The notes: a model not told the origin generated them from the letters alone. DNA of 64,000 nucleotides from Tetracladium setigerum (GCA_031472005.1 PZJY01000001.1:248001-312000); one strand, 5' to 3'. Positions 10,968-23,315 are shown, counted from the first letter of the stretch. Translations and numbers: made by a program.

Positions 10968-11564
10968 AGAGACGACACGAGTGATTAGGTTGATGTGAGA
11001 GTAGAGGTGAATTTAAAGATGGGGAAGTAAAGGTACAGAGCACCTAGTGGGTGGATGGGTGGGTAGGAGATGGTGATGGAAGTGGAAGTGGATGTCGAGG
11101 ATGGAGGTGGGAAAGTGGTGGTAGGTAGTGGAGAATTACTATTACGCACGGGGATTGGGGGTAGATTTAGAGAGAGCCAAAGAGTGAGAGAGCAATGTAT
11201 AAATTTATGAAACAACGAGTATCCATCAATTCGACGAATTTCTGTGTCGAAAATTCACATTTACTCCCGCTCTCTCTTAGTTGATCAAGAAATAGTACGT
11301 ACTCATAAATTTCTATACCCAAAACATGGATTACATCTTTAAGTAAATTGGGAAGGGAAAAAGGGGGATTTGTCTGAAGATTGATGGTACAGGCGCAATA
11401 ATATAAAAAAATTGAGAGACAGCACGATTTTTAGGCGTGAAGCGTGGGAAATAGTTGAAAAGAGCCAAAGAGCGATTCAGAACTGCAAAGAATATCCAAT
11501 ACGTGATGTTCGACGAGAAAGAGTGGCCGCTAGAACCAGATCAGATACTCGACTCTTTAATCGA
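10968..11564. other. Intergenic region (3' to 3' between AA9 and nuclease-like gene)
   Basis: Between two convergent genes. It contains a G-rich, GTGG/GGAT-type low-complexity tract at about 11045-11115. No gene is supported. Confidence 0.5.
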
Positions 11565-14050
11565 TTAGTGACCGAAGGAATCTCCCCAGCTTCGAAGCAA
11601 CTTCCTATCAGCTTCATCGATCTCCTCAGGTTCTTGAGCGTCCCCGTCAAATACGCAATATATTCCTCGCTCTTTTATCGTAGAGCGAAGTAGAGATCCA
11701 AGATTGGCTTCATCCTGAACACCATGGCCGACCAGCACGAAGAGACAAAATCGAGGACAAGGTCGCGGCCAGGCGTTCGGCTTTACCGCTAACATTCCTC
11801 CCCCTTCACCAACGTTGTCTGGAATTGATTCAAGGTCCAGAGTAATATCATTCGCTTGGTCCATCTGAGGCACCCAGATAAGTTGGCTGTATTGATGGTG
11901 ATATAATCTTATCGCATCGTCGCCGCATGATACTGCGTCAAACAAGCTGATGATTTGAGAAATTTTATTCGCTGATATGTCTTGATTTTGTGGTTGACGC
12001 CATTGTAATTGATTTTCGCGTCCACTGTCATTGCCATGGGGCAAGAGGATAAGGCCAACATTGCTCAGTGCGTGTGCCACAGACTGTCTTCCAGAGAGCC
12101 TACGGAGAGGCTGAAATGCTTGAATGATATCAGTGTGCTGGAGAGATGGCTCGTTGTCCTTATCGGAGGTTAAATCAATGTCCATATCCAAGTACATGTC
12201 AATTAAACTCGCAGCTCGTGGTGACCAGACGATGCAGGAAATTTCTCGTCTGATCTGCCAATCTTCCTGCTGACAAAACGTACGAAACAAGAAGGAAGCC
12301 TCAACTTTCTCATCTGTCCTGTCCATAATCTGTTGCCCGTAGGGAGTTGGTGTGTTTACTCCTGTCCAGTACGTCTCTATTTCATGTATTTGCCCTCTTT
12401 TCAAAGCCATAGTGTATTGATTGAACTGCATGTTTTTCAGAAAGTATAGAAACAGTATTGAACCTTCGTTGTCATATCTTAAAGAGCTGATTAGATCGTG
12501 AAAAGCTTCCTGACTTTCGGGAATCTCAAGAATGCGGAACGAGAATATGACAAGATTGGAATGTCGAATACTGGTATGAGGGGCCCATGGTGCTGAAAGA
12601 TCATGATAGCTTGCCCACTTGAGGAACGGATGTGAGCTTGCAGTTTCAAAGTCCAGCCGGGCATCCTTCACTACTTCCTCCGTTACTGTGTCATTTTCCG
12701 GCATTGTTCTCAAAAGCGGCAAAGCCAATGCTCTGTCACCTAGTACCGTGAGGACTGAGGGTGAGCGAGAGAAGGGATTCGTGGTAGTAGGGGATATTTC
12801 GCGCTGAGCATTGGCATGTCTACCCAGACACTTTCGAATTTGAGGCCGATACACGTCGCGACCCCATGTCCAAATAAAATCAACAATCTGGAACACTTGC
12901 AATGCGCCGTCTTGTGATTCTAGATTTCCATGCCACAAGTGATATATTTTCTGTGGAATCTTTGTCAATATTATTATCGTTGGAAGTCCGAGGGGAAGTC
13001 TTACAACTGTTTTTTCTTTGTCAAGTATTGCAGAATAGAGTCGCCATTCCTCTCCTTGATAGGCGAAGAACCACAATAATGGATCAAATTCACTTTCACT
13101 GGCTATCTGTAGCTCATCCTGAATTCTTAGAAGTCGCCGTATAGGAAATGCAGTCTGCATTTCCACAGATCGAAACCCTGGCGCATCACACTCACGTTTT
13201 GCTTCGAGCACGATGAATGGGTACATAAGTTGTCTCCTTTTCTTGACTGGAGAATGGGAAAGTTCAACATCAAAGGACCCAATGTACCTTCGATACCGAT
13301 CGTTCATGCTCAATCCAACAACTCTATCGGGTTTCATTGAAATACTGAGGCTATTGAGATCGTCTTGAGGGTCATGAGAGACTGCTCCGCCAATTACGGT
13401 GCTGAAAATTTTGGTCTGGTTTTCTTCATCGCTTGTAGGGATTAGCTTCTAAATTGTTTTAATAGTATCTTGAAGAGATTTCTACCTATCTTCATTTAGA
13501 TTTCGATTGAAATTGTTGCCGTCATCACAGGTGCAGTTGCGTCGACGCTTTCGCTTCGTTTCCAATTTTGCCTTGTCGTTCCCGTCTCGTGGTTCTGCTT
13601 GGTATTCTGACTCCCAATTCTCATTTCTACAATGAACACTGATAGATTATGAGCTTGGAACAGATCATAAAAGATAGATACTACGAACCACACAATTTCC
13701 TGGTCAAATCGTTCCATAACAGGTTTCTCGATTAAATCTCTCCATGTATCCTCGTTGATAGAGTGTTCGCTTCTCAGACTGGTAGCCCTAGTGCGAAGGT
13801 CCCTCACCCGTCTTTTCTGAATCCTGATAGTCTTTTGGTTTAAATCAGTTCTTTGTATATAATCGTCATATCGGTTGGCCCAGATATCACGTATGACTTG
13901 GAAAAGATGGCTGTACTGTGCAGGCCACTGCTTCGGCGGTACTGGGCCTTCAAAGTGAATACTATGATCGTCAACGAGCCTTTGCAAGTCTTCCCTTTGA
14001 AGCTTGGCTTTTTTAGGAGGCATACTAGCACTTTGTTGACTTGCTTTCAA
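11565..14050 (-). CDS. PD-(D/E)XK nuclease-like domain protein (fungal)
   Basis: A member of the fungal-specific family annotated as PD-(D/E)XK nuclease-like domain proteins. Three exons, 14050-13682, 13619-13486 and 13431-11565, give about 789 aa; an alternative start is Met at 14023. The N-terminal third has RRVRDLRTRATSLR and SINEDTWRDLIEKPV, then a basic KRKRRR stretch that could serve in nuclear import. The nuclease-like core is at about residues 185-350: SMKPDRVVGL, the E-x-K element YPFIVLEAKRE, AFPIRRLLRIQDEL, FDPLLWFFAYQGEEWRLY, then LWHGNLESQDGALQVFQIVDF. The C-terminal half is long and unassigned. Nuclease activity is not shown. Intron positions are inferred from phase and splice-site quality. 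The next gene upstream lies 350 bp away on the same strand. Confidence 0.7.
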
Positions 14051-14396
14051 GTAAAATTATGGTTGGTGTAAATAATGATTGTACGCTCGGGACAATCGAT
14101 GGCAAGTGAGTGGAATGGGCAGAGATGTTTTGTAGGCATGCGCCTGGCTCGGCACGGCCGCTTATTTCTAAATACAGTCGTCTATTCCGTACCCCTAAGA
14201 CTTTCTCTCAGAGTAGGATTGAAGCAGGGGCTACGGGGCTATGGGCGGCTAACGTGGCATACACCGGGGCATGAAACTTTCCATTCCGGCCGCAGACTGA
14301 AAGCCAGTCAGTTTGCATGCACTGAAAGGCGCAGTAAGATTTTGTCTTCAGTACGTTAATTTCAGGCAATATTATATTCAAGTGGGTGCGCCTTCA

Positions 14397-16396
14397 TCAT
14401 AGAGCAACCACCACAGCCTGAGTCACGCGACTAGATTGTCCCAATCCCTCCTCGTTGCCCTGCTTGAATCCGCAGTAATCTACTAATTTTCTATCATAGC
14501 TGTAAACACGAAGACCTGGTACAAGTGCCAGAATCACCCTTTTTGTTTCTTCCCCAGAAGAAGTTTGACCACCCTCCGACGATTCTTCAACCATGAAATC
14601 ACACTCAAACATAGAACCTTGGGCTGGCCAGATAACTTCAAACAAATTCTTATTAATCACACCAAAAGTTTTGATGTTTAATGCTGCTCGAAAAATAGAT
14701 GTTAGACGAAGTTGGAGCTTTGCCTCCGAGTTTCCTTTGTTTTTCATAAATGGGCTAAGAGCGTTAAATAAACGTTGTGTGAGTTTAGTTGCAGTTCGAA
14801 GAAAGAATTCCTCGTCGAAGTACTTCTTTTCTTTGTCAATTACCCACTGATGTGCGGCAAGGTCAACATTTCTGAGTGCTAGTTCGCCGCCTGTCAGTAG
14901 ATTAGCTTCAACTTCAATCTAAATTTTGGGGTTTAGAAAACTTACAAATCGTGCCTAGCTGATGTCTGTATCCCTCCAAGAGCGGAGTATTCATCATGGC
15001 GGTACATTGCAGTTTCCCCTTGAAAACCCATTCGCAGATTGCAGCTCCAGTCAAAGACTGAATCACTAGGCCAATAGGATGATGATGCAAATTGCTGGAG
15101 ACGCTGGATTTGAGCTCGCTCAGATCTCGAGACTCGAGGGATGTAGAAGTGTCTCCGGGGTGCTGGAAACAATTCATAAAGGACAGAGATGTGAAGTCTT
15201 TTCGTAATTTCGTATGGTGATCTTGAATATCCCTCTGATTTAATGGCACTTCTTCGCCTCTTCCTAATTGGAGGAACGGTTGGAGAAGGGTTTGGTTATT
15301 CAGCTGGCGTTGGAGGGTGATTATCTTCTCATTTTGAGTCTCAATTGTGTCTGCCATTTTCTGGAGAGTATTAGAGCTTCCAGAAGCAAACAAACTGTGT
15401 CTCAGACGTGCGTTTTCAACCATCTTGTCGTGTCTCTCCTCTGAATCTAACAATCTTTTGCGAAAATACAGGTTGTCATTGAACAGATCCCGTAGGGTCT
15501 CTTGACTGTGATTCTGAACAAGCTTTTCGGGAAATTCCTTTATTTTGTTGGTTTCATCGTAGTCAATGATGGGCTTATCCTGGAGTTCTGATGCGTAGAA
15601 AAATGACTGCAAGGGACTTCGCAGGATGGGAACATCATTAAGACTTCGCTCCCCACAAGTGTCCGGGGATTGAGAAATCTTTATAATCTCTTCCTTCTCT
15701 GAGATTCTAGTACTTATAGGCGTTCTCGGCTGCCGATAATGGGATTTCTGGCTCGGGTAGTGATTGTATCTCGGTTCGGGGAGTTCTGTTGAAGGGGCGA
15801 TGTCAGCAATGATACTCGTCTCGTTATCCCCAAGTCTCAAACCTATTCCGTACTTTGTTTGATAGAAGCTCATTTCTGGCAAGCTTTGACACTCGAAATT
15901 GTGCTTCTCTGCGTCGAAGCTTCGTAGTTTTACTCGGTGTACGTTCGCTGAAAGCGGTATTCTCCCGCATCGAGCGGTTGCTCGTCGAGACTGCAAGGAG
16001 TCGAGACACGCTTCTGGTCGCCGTGCGTTCGCTGTAGTTCTCACTTGTGGGATGTTGAGATACGCTTCGGAGCTTCCGTGGTGTTGTGAAAAGCTTGCGC
16101 ACTTCCGCATTTTTGAGGTTCTCAAGCTCCTCTTGAACCTTGAGCTTTAGACTACCATCAAGGATTTTCATGCATCTACTTCCATGTCGATAGATATCAT
16201 CAATACTCTTGAGCTCCGCGGTACCAATCAGCAACTTGAGTTTGCTCTCGATCTGATTATCGGTTTGACGTCTCCTCAGACGAGGCTTCAATTTCTCCAG
16301 AACTTCTCGTTTGGTCGACCAGCCGCCTTCCTCCTTGAGCTTGTCGACAACGAAATCCAGGTTTGCCAGAAGTTTTACGGTGTCGGATGGGGCCAT
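14397..16396 (-). CDS. Unrecognised coiled-coil protein
   Basis: Not recognised. The model has three exons: 16396-15893, 15819-14946 and 14890-14397 (623 aa). The first intron (73 nt, GTGTCA..AACGAG) is chosen because the reading frame must change between about 15820 and 15895. The second (55 nt, GTAAGT..CTGACAG) has good splice sites and fits the phase. The N-terminal 100 residues are Lys/Arg/Leu-rich and helical (LLANLDFVVDKLKEEGGWST, then LKPRLRRRQTDNQIESKLK), like a short DNA-binding or oligomerising helical module. The middle is Ser/Arg-rich and probably disordered. A coiled coil (EERHDKMVENARLRH, then ADTIETQNEKIITLQRQL) precedes a compact C-terminal domain with ICEWVFKGKLQC and HQWVIDKEKKYFDEE. 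An orphan or lineage-specific protein is likely. Confidence 0.55.
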
Positions 16397-17092
16397 TTTC
16401 ACTTTCTTAAAAACTGTACCGAATATGCAAGGCGAAAAATCGTCGGTATGGTGTTGAGCAGCGAATAATTTGAGCGAAGAAGAAATCTTAGATAGATGCT
16501 GTCCAAAGAATTCCAAGTTCGCTGCTCATACGCGCCATGAGATCTGCCTACAAAGTCATGGATATGTTTCGGTGTGGTCAAGAAATAGATTCAGTTGGAG
16601 ATTTCGGCATTCTCATTGGATGGATGAGGCCTGCAAAAAACCAACACCCATCCGTCACCTGAAGAAATCCGCCTTGTTTCATGCGTGGTGCTTTTGTACT
16701 TTCCTTCCAGGCCAGGATTTAATTCAACCTTAGATAGACAGCATGGGCAGTGCAGTTTCACTTTATCCTTGGGGAAGGCTGGTGGCTGAATGGCCAGGCG
16801 CCTAGCACGATAAGCCATTTCCAGGATCTCTGCACCACCTACTACATACAGCTGTTGGTTTTGCGTATACGAAGAACTTTCATACTTTCATGACTCCGTT
16901 ACATTCGCTTGGTCCTGACTGTGGTGTAGCTAGGAAGTCGACTATCGCAGAATAAAGTACGTGTAAACGCCCGTTTCCAAGTCATCTCCCAGAATACTAA
17001 GAACTCTAGAATTCCATCCTGATCCATAAAAATCTTCTCACAATTATTTTCTCACCATTATCTTCTCGCATTTTTGAGCGTGGCGTGCAAAA
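16397..17092. other. Divergent intergenic/promoter region
   Basis: Lies between the divergently transcribed coiled-coil gene (minus) and Hsp70-like gene (plus). Translated frames on both strands lack recognisable domains. Confidence 0.5.
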
Positions 17093-19735
17093 ATGGCGTC
17101 CGCATCGCAGATCTCCGTTTCCAGACTTCGCCGTATCGACCCAGGCCCTATGGATGATGCTCTTCTCGATCGAGACGTGGAAATGGCGGAGGCTGAACCT
17201 GTGATAGAGAACCCATCTAGCCGCTTTATCGTTGCATTCGACTTTGGAACAACATTCTCCTCCGTCGCGTATGCTTTGGTTGATGGAAGTGTCCCGATTA
17301 ATACTGTGGGTACGTCGGACGTAAGATGTATCAAGAGATATCCAGATGATCGACCACTACCCGGTGTCACGTTTGGATGGGAACCTAGGGAAGATGTTCC
17401 CACCGAATTGTGGTATAGTGTTCCTCCATCGACGAATCGACAGTCAGCCCATCAAAGTACGCAACTTTCTGGAGAAGGATCAATGAACGGGGATCCCACA
17501 GACTCAGACGCGAGCAGTGGGTCTTCATACTCGTTTCCTGAGGACGAAGATGATATGGGAGATGATCTGGAAAATACTGAAGAGAACAACGGGAAATCAG
17601 CTCCGCTGTACTGGGGTTTTGGCGTACAAAAACAGCTCAAGGACACAGACATTCCAAAGGACGGGACACGCCGACTTGTTAGGTTCAAGTTGATGCTTGA
17701 TGAGAAGAGCGAGGCAACGACTGATCTTCGTGCTGAGACATCACTGATACTCAAGAATTTGAAGAAATTGAAATTAATTAAGCAGGATACAGATGTCATC
17801 AGTGACTACTTGGAGCAGCTTTTCAAGCATACGAAGAACGAACTGCAAAGACTCAAGGAGTATAGTGAAAACATGCCCATCGAGTTTGTCATATGTGTGC
17901 CAGCGGTTTGGCCGTCCAAGGCATGCCGTGTAATGCAAGCAGCCATGAATACTGCCGCGAAAAGATCCGAACTAGGTAACTTGGTAAACGGCAGTCTCGA
18001 CAACATTTTTATCATCTCTGAGCCAGAAGCCGCAGCTGCATGCGTCTTAGCTGAGGACAATAATAACATATATGTAGGTTATTCTCAATCATCCCGAGAC
18101 GGCAGAGTGCTGATGTTGAAATGCTGGCAGGTTAACGAAACCATCCTCGTGTTGGACGCCGGGGGAGGAACCGTTGATGCGGTAACATACCAAGTCACAA
18201 GTTCTTACCCTTTAAGATTATCCGCTCAAGTTGTTCCGCCTGGTAGTATGTATACAATGACCCCCATTCAAAAAGTCAATGTTGCTTACAAGTCTTAGCG
18301 AGGTGTTGTGGGGCAAGCTATATCAATGAAAGATTCGAGAAACTCTTATTGAAAAAGCTGAAGCACGAAAAGTACCTTGTCAAGAATGGGAAAACAATCC
18401 AGAGCATCGTCGAAGGAAAAGTCATAGAGTTCGAAAACGGAGACAAGAGACTCATCGACACAGCTGATGAATATTTTGATACCGGTCCAATTTACATTGA
18501 CGACCTAAAGTCTGACCCCAAGAAACGATTTTCTCAAAATCGACTTATTATAACGAAGTAAGCTCTTTTAAGGTTTGAGATTTATTATGCTAAGACATGT
18601 TCAGGCGCGAAATGGTTTGGGTTTTCCAAGAGTCTCTGAATGGTGCCGCCAAACTACTCATAGAGCAACTCGAGTTGGTAAAAGCAAAGGGTTTAGCTGT
18701 ACAAGTAAGTTAAGATGAGTAGCCTAAATCTAACTGACCAGCTCTTTTGTTGATCTATTTCTGCTAACATTTACGGTAGAAAGTTATTCTCATTGGCGGC
18801 TTCGGGCAATCTCCCGCCCTAAAATCGCATCTCCGAAACGTTCTTGCAACGGAGAGGAATTTCCTTGACCAAGAAATCCAGTTCTTGACGCCCAAGACAG
18901 CGTAAGTGATCTCAATCTTAATCTTGTAGGATGTACTGTGTTGTACTAAAAGTCAAAAGGTCAACCGCGGTAGCGAGAGGCGCAGTCCTTCGCGCAATCA
19001 ACAAAGCGCATGGCCCAGACCGAATCACCTCATGTAGCTATGGCTTCTTGAGATCAGAGCCATACGAACCAGATGAGTTTATTGCACACAAGAATACTAG
19101 ATGCACTATAGACAAAGCGGACGGTGAAAAATATGTTGAAGGGACGATCCAATGGCTCATCCAGAAGGTTTGCAAGCCCTACATCTCTTTTTGGGATAAG
19201 TCGTTTATCATTACACAAGCTAACGCAAACAACTTACACCTCTAGGATGAGGAGATGATACATAACAAAGAGATATCTATCATAGTGAAGCATACTTTTC
19301 CTCTGAAAACAAAATATTTCAAGTGCAAGGAGGTTCTCTATGTATCTGACTCAAAACACGAGCCTCACTATAGAAAAACGCATGCTATGAACAAGGGTAA
19401 AACAAATCTCACCATCCCAAAGTACTTCTGCTAATCAATGGTCATAAATAGGCGCAGAGTTTGCTGGCTCAATCACGGCGGACATGACATTTCTTAGGGA
19501 CGATGGGCATATTCAACCAGTAGTACCATCGGACTTCAGCACATATGTCGGACGAAAAGCTCAAAAGTACTGGGCTGTAATCTTCGAGCTGGTGATGATT
19601 ATTGATGGTCGAAATCTGCGTTACGAGGCGCGCTGGCCTCCATCCAACAGCCCTGAAGCAATGATGTATCCCCAAAAAGTACTTAAGGAGGGCCAGATCT
19701 CGATTGCAGCCGCGTTCAAGCCAGGAACCGAATGA
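17093..19735 (+). CDS. Divergent Hsp70-like (actin-like ATPase) protein
   Basis: A member of the expanded fungal family of Hsp70-like proteins that keep the ATPase fold but not a typical substrate-binding domain. Exons: 17093-18073, 18131-18245, 18299-18557, 18605-18704, 18780-18901, 18960-19167, 19246-19396, 19452-19735 (739 aa). The intron at 18074-18130 is 57 nt, in frame and without a stop, so it could be missed. Landmarks are FIVAFDFGTTFSSVAYAL (phosphate 1), an acidic insert EDEDDMGDDLENTEENN, VICVPAVW, ISEPEAAAACVL, VLDAGGGTVDAVTY (phosphate 2), KVILIGGFGQSPALKSHL (adenosine site), and a C-terminal domain with AEFAGSITADM. The nucleotide-binding motifs look complete. It has no EEVD or HDEL tail, so it is probably a cytosolic or nuclear ATPase of unknown client. 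Confidence 0.85.
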
Positions 19736-20707
19736 GACTGACGAATGTATATCAATTGTAATTTCGATGTTCTGGTTTCTGGGCTGTCGCTTTGTAAGTC
19801 ATGCGTTATGTAGAATATGGAACTTTGTACAAAGTACTTCTATTTTGTCGGTTGTGAAAGCTGAGCACAGATGCTAAAAACACAAAGATGACTCTTTGAG
19901 GAATACATATATCTAAATGTTGTCATAGATTTAAGGGTCTAATAGTCAGAAGCTTCCTTGGCAAACGAAGTGAAGAGAGAGCTTGTGGTTGGGCTCATAA
20001 CTTAATCAGCAGTGGGGCAGTCGATGCCCCACTCTATTGACAAAGAACAGATTTGAGCGACAGGCAATAGAAAAATTCAAATTAGACGAACACAATGCAC
20101 AATCCCTGACAGGAACCTAATCTAAATTACTTATATTTTAGAAAATAAGCACAAGTTAAGAGCTAATGAAAACTTTATATATCGACTAAGACTTCAATTG
20201 CACAAGCAAGGGACAAGAGATAGAGAATTCAAAATTGAACATTTCTCTTTGAGATTTCCAATAGAACAGTTGACTATTTGCTATGGTCAACTAATTCAAT
20301 AACTTCCTTGTGATATAAGGTACTCAAGAATGTGCTTGCATAGCATTTTCACTCGGACTACTTACCTATCTATAGACAATGACTCACTTGAAACGCGATA
20401 TGCAAGAAAACATAGAAAAATACGTGACGTCTAGTCGGTTGATCTGCTTGCGGAATGGACAGATTTTAAAGGCGAAAGTATCAAGTAAGTAAGTCATTGA
20501 GAATAGCTAGTCTTCCTTCTAGCGAATGCCATCAACGAGGGTTTGTCTTCACCCACCTTCTGATTTCTTCTTCTGAAGTTTGCAATAATTGCTTCGCAAT
20601 CCATGCGAACGAACCGCCTTTATAGACATACTTACACACTGTCGTTTCCAATACAATCTCAGTCTCTCTTAATTGAAACCATCTCCTCCACAGTCATCCC
20701 CCATCAG
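19736..20707. other. AT-rich intergenic region
   Basis: About 970 bases between two convergent genes, AT-rich in 19800-20460. I see no gene, RNA or repeat in it. Confidence 0.5.
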
Positions 20708-21708
20708 TCAAAACCCCGCCTTCTTCAAAATCCCCACAGTCTTTTCCACCACACTTTCCCCAACGCCCCTCGTCCCCTTAGTAAACTTCACAGTCTTCAA
20801 CCACTCCCTGGCACCCTCCTCACTATAATCCAATTCACTCCCAATATACTTCACACTCTCCTCCACATTCCCCTCGAAATACTCAATTCCCTTATCCAAC
20901 TTCTCAAATAGCGCTTCCACCCTCCCATCACCTCTCTCCGTTGTCTTCGTTGAAGCCACAATCTTCCAACTACTCCACGGCGTATAGATTTCCCCTATCC
21001 TCTTAATCTCGCCATTATCGTAGTACTTCTTTGACGTGAAGTGTTCCCACATGAAGAAATCAATGGTCTTGTCATTCACACCATCGCGAAGCTTGGCGAA
21101 GGTTTGGAGCGGGATGAATTCGAATGGTGGTGTGGAGGGAGATTGTAACCAGTTGTTTTGGTCGGCGAGGACGTAGCCCATTACATATGAACCGGATCCG
21201 ATACGGGAGACTCCAATCTTGCTCTCTTTTAGAGAGGATATCGATGTCAGGTCTTCTCTGTTTGCGCCTGTCGAAATAGCCCAGCCTGTTGGTTGTAGCA
21301 CATCATCAGCACTATCCTTTTATATGCCCATCAAAGCTTGACATGTAAGAAGAAGCAGCTCAACGAACATAAAGGTGTGTCGACATATGTTCCCACGATT
21401 CTATATCCTCCATCACCTTCCACATCTGTTTTCCCAAGCCCAGCTACCCAGCCTTCAGTCAGACCGATTCCAATATCGATTTCTTGTGATCGTAGGGAAG
21501 TTATCATGTGTCCAGTGCCGGAAGGAAAGGCAATTAGCTCTGCTTCGAGACCTAGTTTTGAGTATATTATGTCAGTATACTTGATGTAGAAGAATATGAG
21601 CTTTAGGGAGACAGGTAAAAGTTGTATACCAAAGTATTTTTGCGCATAGTAGAGAGGGGTGGAGAAGTGTTCGGGCACATAGCCGATTCGAAGAGGTTTT
21701 GTTGACAT
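20708..21708 (-). CDS. Ca3427-like PBP2-domain protein
   Basis: A periplasmic-binding-protein-like (type 2) fold protein of the family named after Candida Ca3427, related to ligand-binding proteins of ABC systems and thiamine-precursor enzymes. Its ligand is unknown. Exons 21708-21630, 21551-21369 and 21285-20708 give 279 aa, with clean phases. The N-terminus reads LRIGYVPEHFSTPLYYAQ, followed by AELIAFPSGTGHMITSLR, EIDIGIGLTEGW, TPLCWAISTG, SKIGVSRIGSGSYVMG and DFFMWEHFTSKKY. No signal peptide is visible, so it is probably intracellular. It is divergently transcribed from the Ubc7-like gene with only 251 bp between start codons. Confidence 0.85.
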
Positions 21709-21959
21709 TTTTGCTGAAAGAGAAGATATTGGAAGTCTTTAGAATTGGTCTAAAGAACAGCTGGTTATGTAGGTAGTGGTGTGTTGATTCTTTTGAACAT
21801 CAAGGTGGGGTGTCGATTTTTGGCGGGGTAGATTCGATTCATAATCTCGACCGTCCGTCCCGCCACGACTCGACGGCTAACATCACCTCACCTCACCCCT
21901 TATCATTCAATCACAAACAATAACATCACTACCTCGCAACATCCGTACAACTCACAAAG
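21709..21959. promoter_or_regulatory. Bidirectional promoter, PBP2-like gene / Ubc7
   Basis: The 251-bp gap between the divergent start codons must hold both promoters. The Ubc7 side is pyrimidine/A-rich (CACCTCACCTCACCCC near 21885-21900). No TATA box was found. Confidence 0.5.
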
Positions 21960-22597
21960 ATGGCAGCATCAACGGCCCAACGCCGACTTCTCCAAGAATA
22001 CCGCGCCCTAACCAACAATCCTCCCGACGGCATCACCGCCGGTCCAGTCTCCGAAGATGATCTCCTGTACTGGGAAGCCCTTATTCAAGGTCCCGAGGGT
22101 ACACCATTCGAAGGCGGTGTCTTCCCAGCCGAATTGAAGTTTCCAAAAGATTATCCATTGGCGCCGCCGAGTATGAGGTTTTTGGGAGAGGTGTGGCATC
22201 CTAATGGTTCGTCAGCCTACTTTCCCTTCATCCCTTTCTCCCTTTCTCCCTCCTTTCCTTCACTTCCTCACACCAGCTCTCCAAAGCCAAACAAGCCTCC
22301 ACAATCATACCACCGTATACTAACATATTTTCTCCCAAAAATAGTCTACGCAAGCGGTCTTGTCTGCATCTCCATCCTGCACCCACCCGGAGACGACCCA
22401 AACCACTACGAACACGCCAGCGAGCGATGGAGTCCCATTCAGAGTGTAGAGAAGATATTGATCTCAGTCATGAGTATGTTGGCTGAGCCAAATGATGAGA
22501 GTCCGGCGAATGTGGAGGCCGCGAAGATGTGGAGGGAGGAGAGGGGGAGTATGAGAAGAGGGTGAGGGATGGAGTTAGGAGGATGTTGGGGCTTTGA
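21960..22597 (+). CDS. ubc7: Ubiquitin-conjugating enzyme E2, Ubc7 type (apparent frameshift near 3' end)
   Basis: E2 enzyme of the ERAD-associated Ubc7/UBE2G2 class. Exons 21960-22206 and 22345-22597 (intron GTTCGT..AAATAG). The protein shows RRLLQEYRALTNNPPDGI, LYWEALIQGPEGTPFEGGVF, HPNVYASGLVCISILHPPG (catalytic Cys) and the class-typical loop DPNHYEHASERWSPIQSVE. After MWREERG the literal frame stops at 22563-22565, but the next frame reads EYEKRVRDGVRRMLGL and stops at 22595-22597, the expected C-terminal helix. Adding one G to the GGGGG run at 22543-22547 restores 166 aa, the usual length. A sequencing or assembly deletion is therefore more likely than a true C-terminal change. The catalytic core is intact either way. 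Confidence 0.9.
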
Positions 22598-23315
22598 TTG
22601 TGGGAAGAATTGTATGCATGGGTGGATGATTGTAGATATGGTAGCATTGTCTGCGAGGGGAATGGATGCGGAGAAGTGGTTATGGATTAGGCGTTTGTTG
22701 GTTGGCATCGTTTACAAATGGAGTATCTCGCGTGGAGTATTTGGTTAATACTAGAAGGTAGCAATGCCATGCGTTGGCTTTCTATAGAGGTTACTAATAC
22801 TCTCTGTCGCTACATTTCTCAGGCTCGTTTCAATTACTAATTCAGTAACATTATCTTTTTCCAAGAATACTCTACTTCGTACACTGAAAAATAATGCAAG
22901 AAAGAGTAGCGAAGAAAGGAAAGCGAAACTACCTGGATGTTTAGAATCCCACCTGGAAAAGGGCGGCACAATATTAAATTAGTTTCATATATCCGTTGTA
23001 TAGCAACAAACAAGCATTTCTGCCCCAAGCACAAAATTGTTAATCATTGAGAAAGTTGTTGAAATAAAGATATACTGCCGAGGCTGGTGACGATATAAGA
23101 CGAGGTCGCGTCACGTCATTAAAACATTTCGATAAGCGCGTCGAACGATCAAAGAATCCAGCATTACACCCTCATCTTCACGACGAGTAAGCTCCTATCT
23201 CCTCCCATCTCCTCTCCTCTCCTTCCATTCCTCCTTTTCTTTGAATTCTATCCTCATTGCCTCTTCTACTCTTTCTATAACGACACCAAATCCCAATCGC
23301 AAAGAGGATGTAACA
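22598..23315. other. Intergenic region
   Basis: The 3' region of Ubc7 and the promoter of the next gene, with a C/T-rich leader at 23190-23240. No gene is supported. Confidence 0.5.

Noticed and set aside
14075..14359. Open frame between the nuclease-like and coiled-coil genes
   Set aside because: No recognisable motifs; more likely the promoter of the nuclease-like gene.
22751..23034. Minus-strand hydrophobic frames between Ubc7 and the mitochondrial gene
   Set aside because: Short, AT-rich, with no homology visible; chance.
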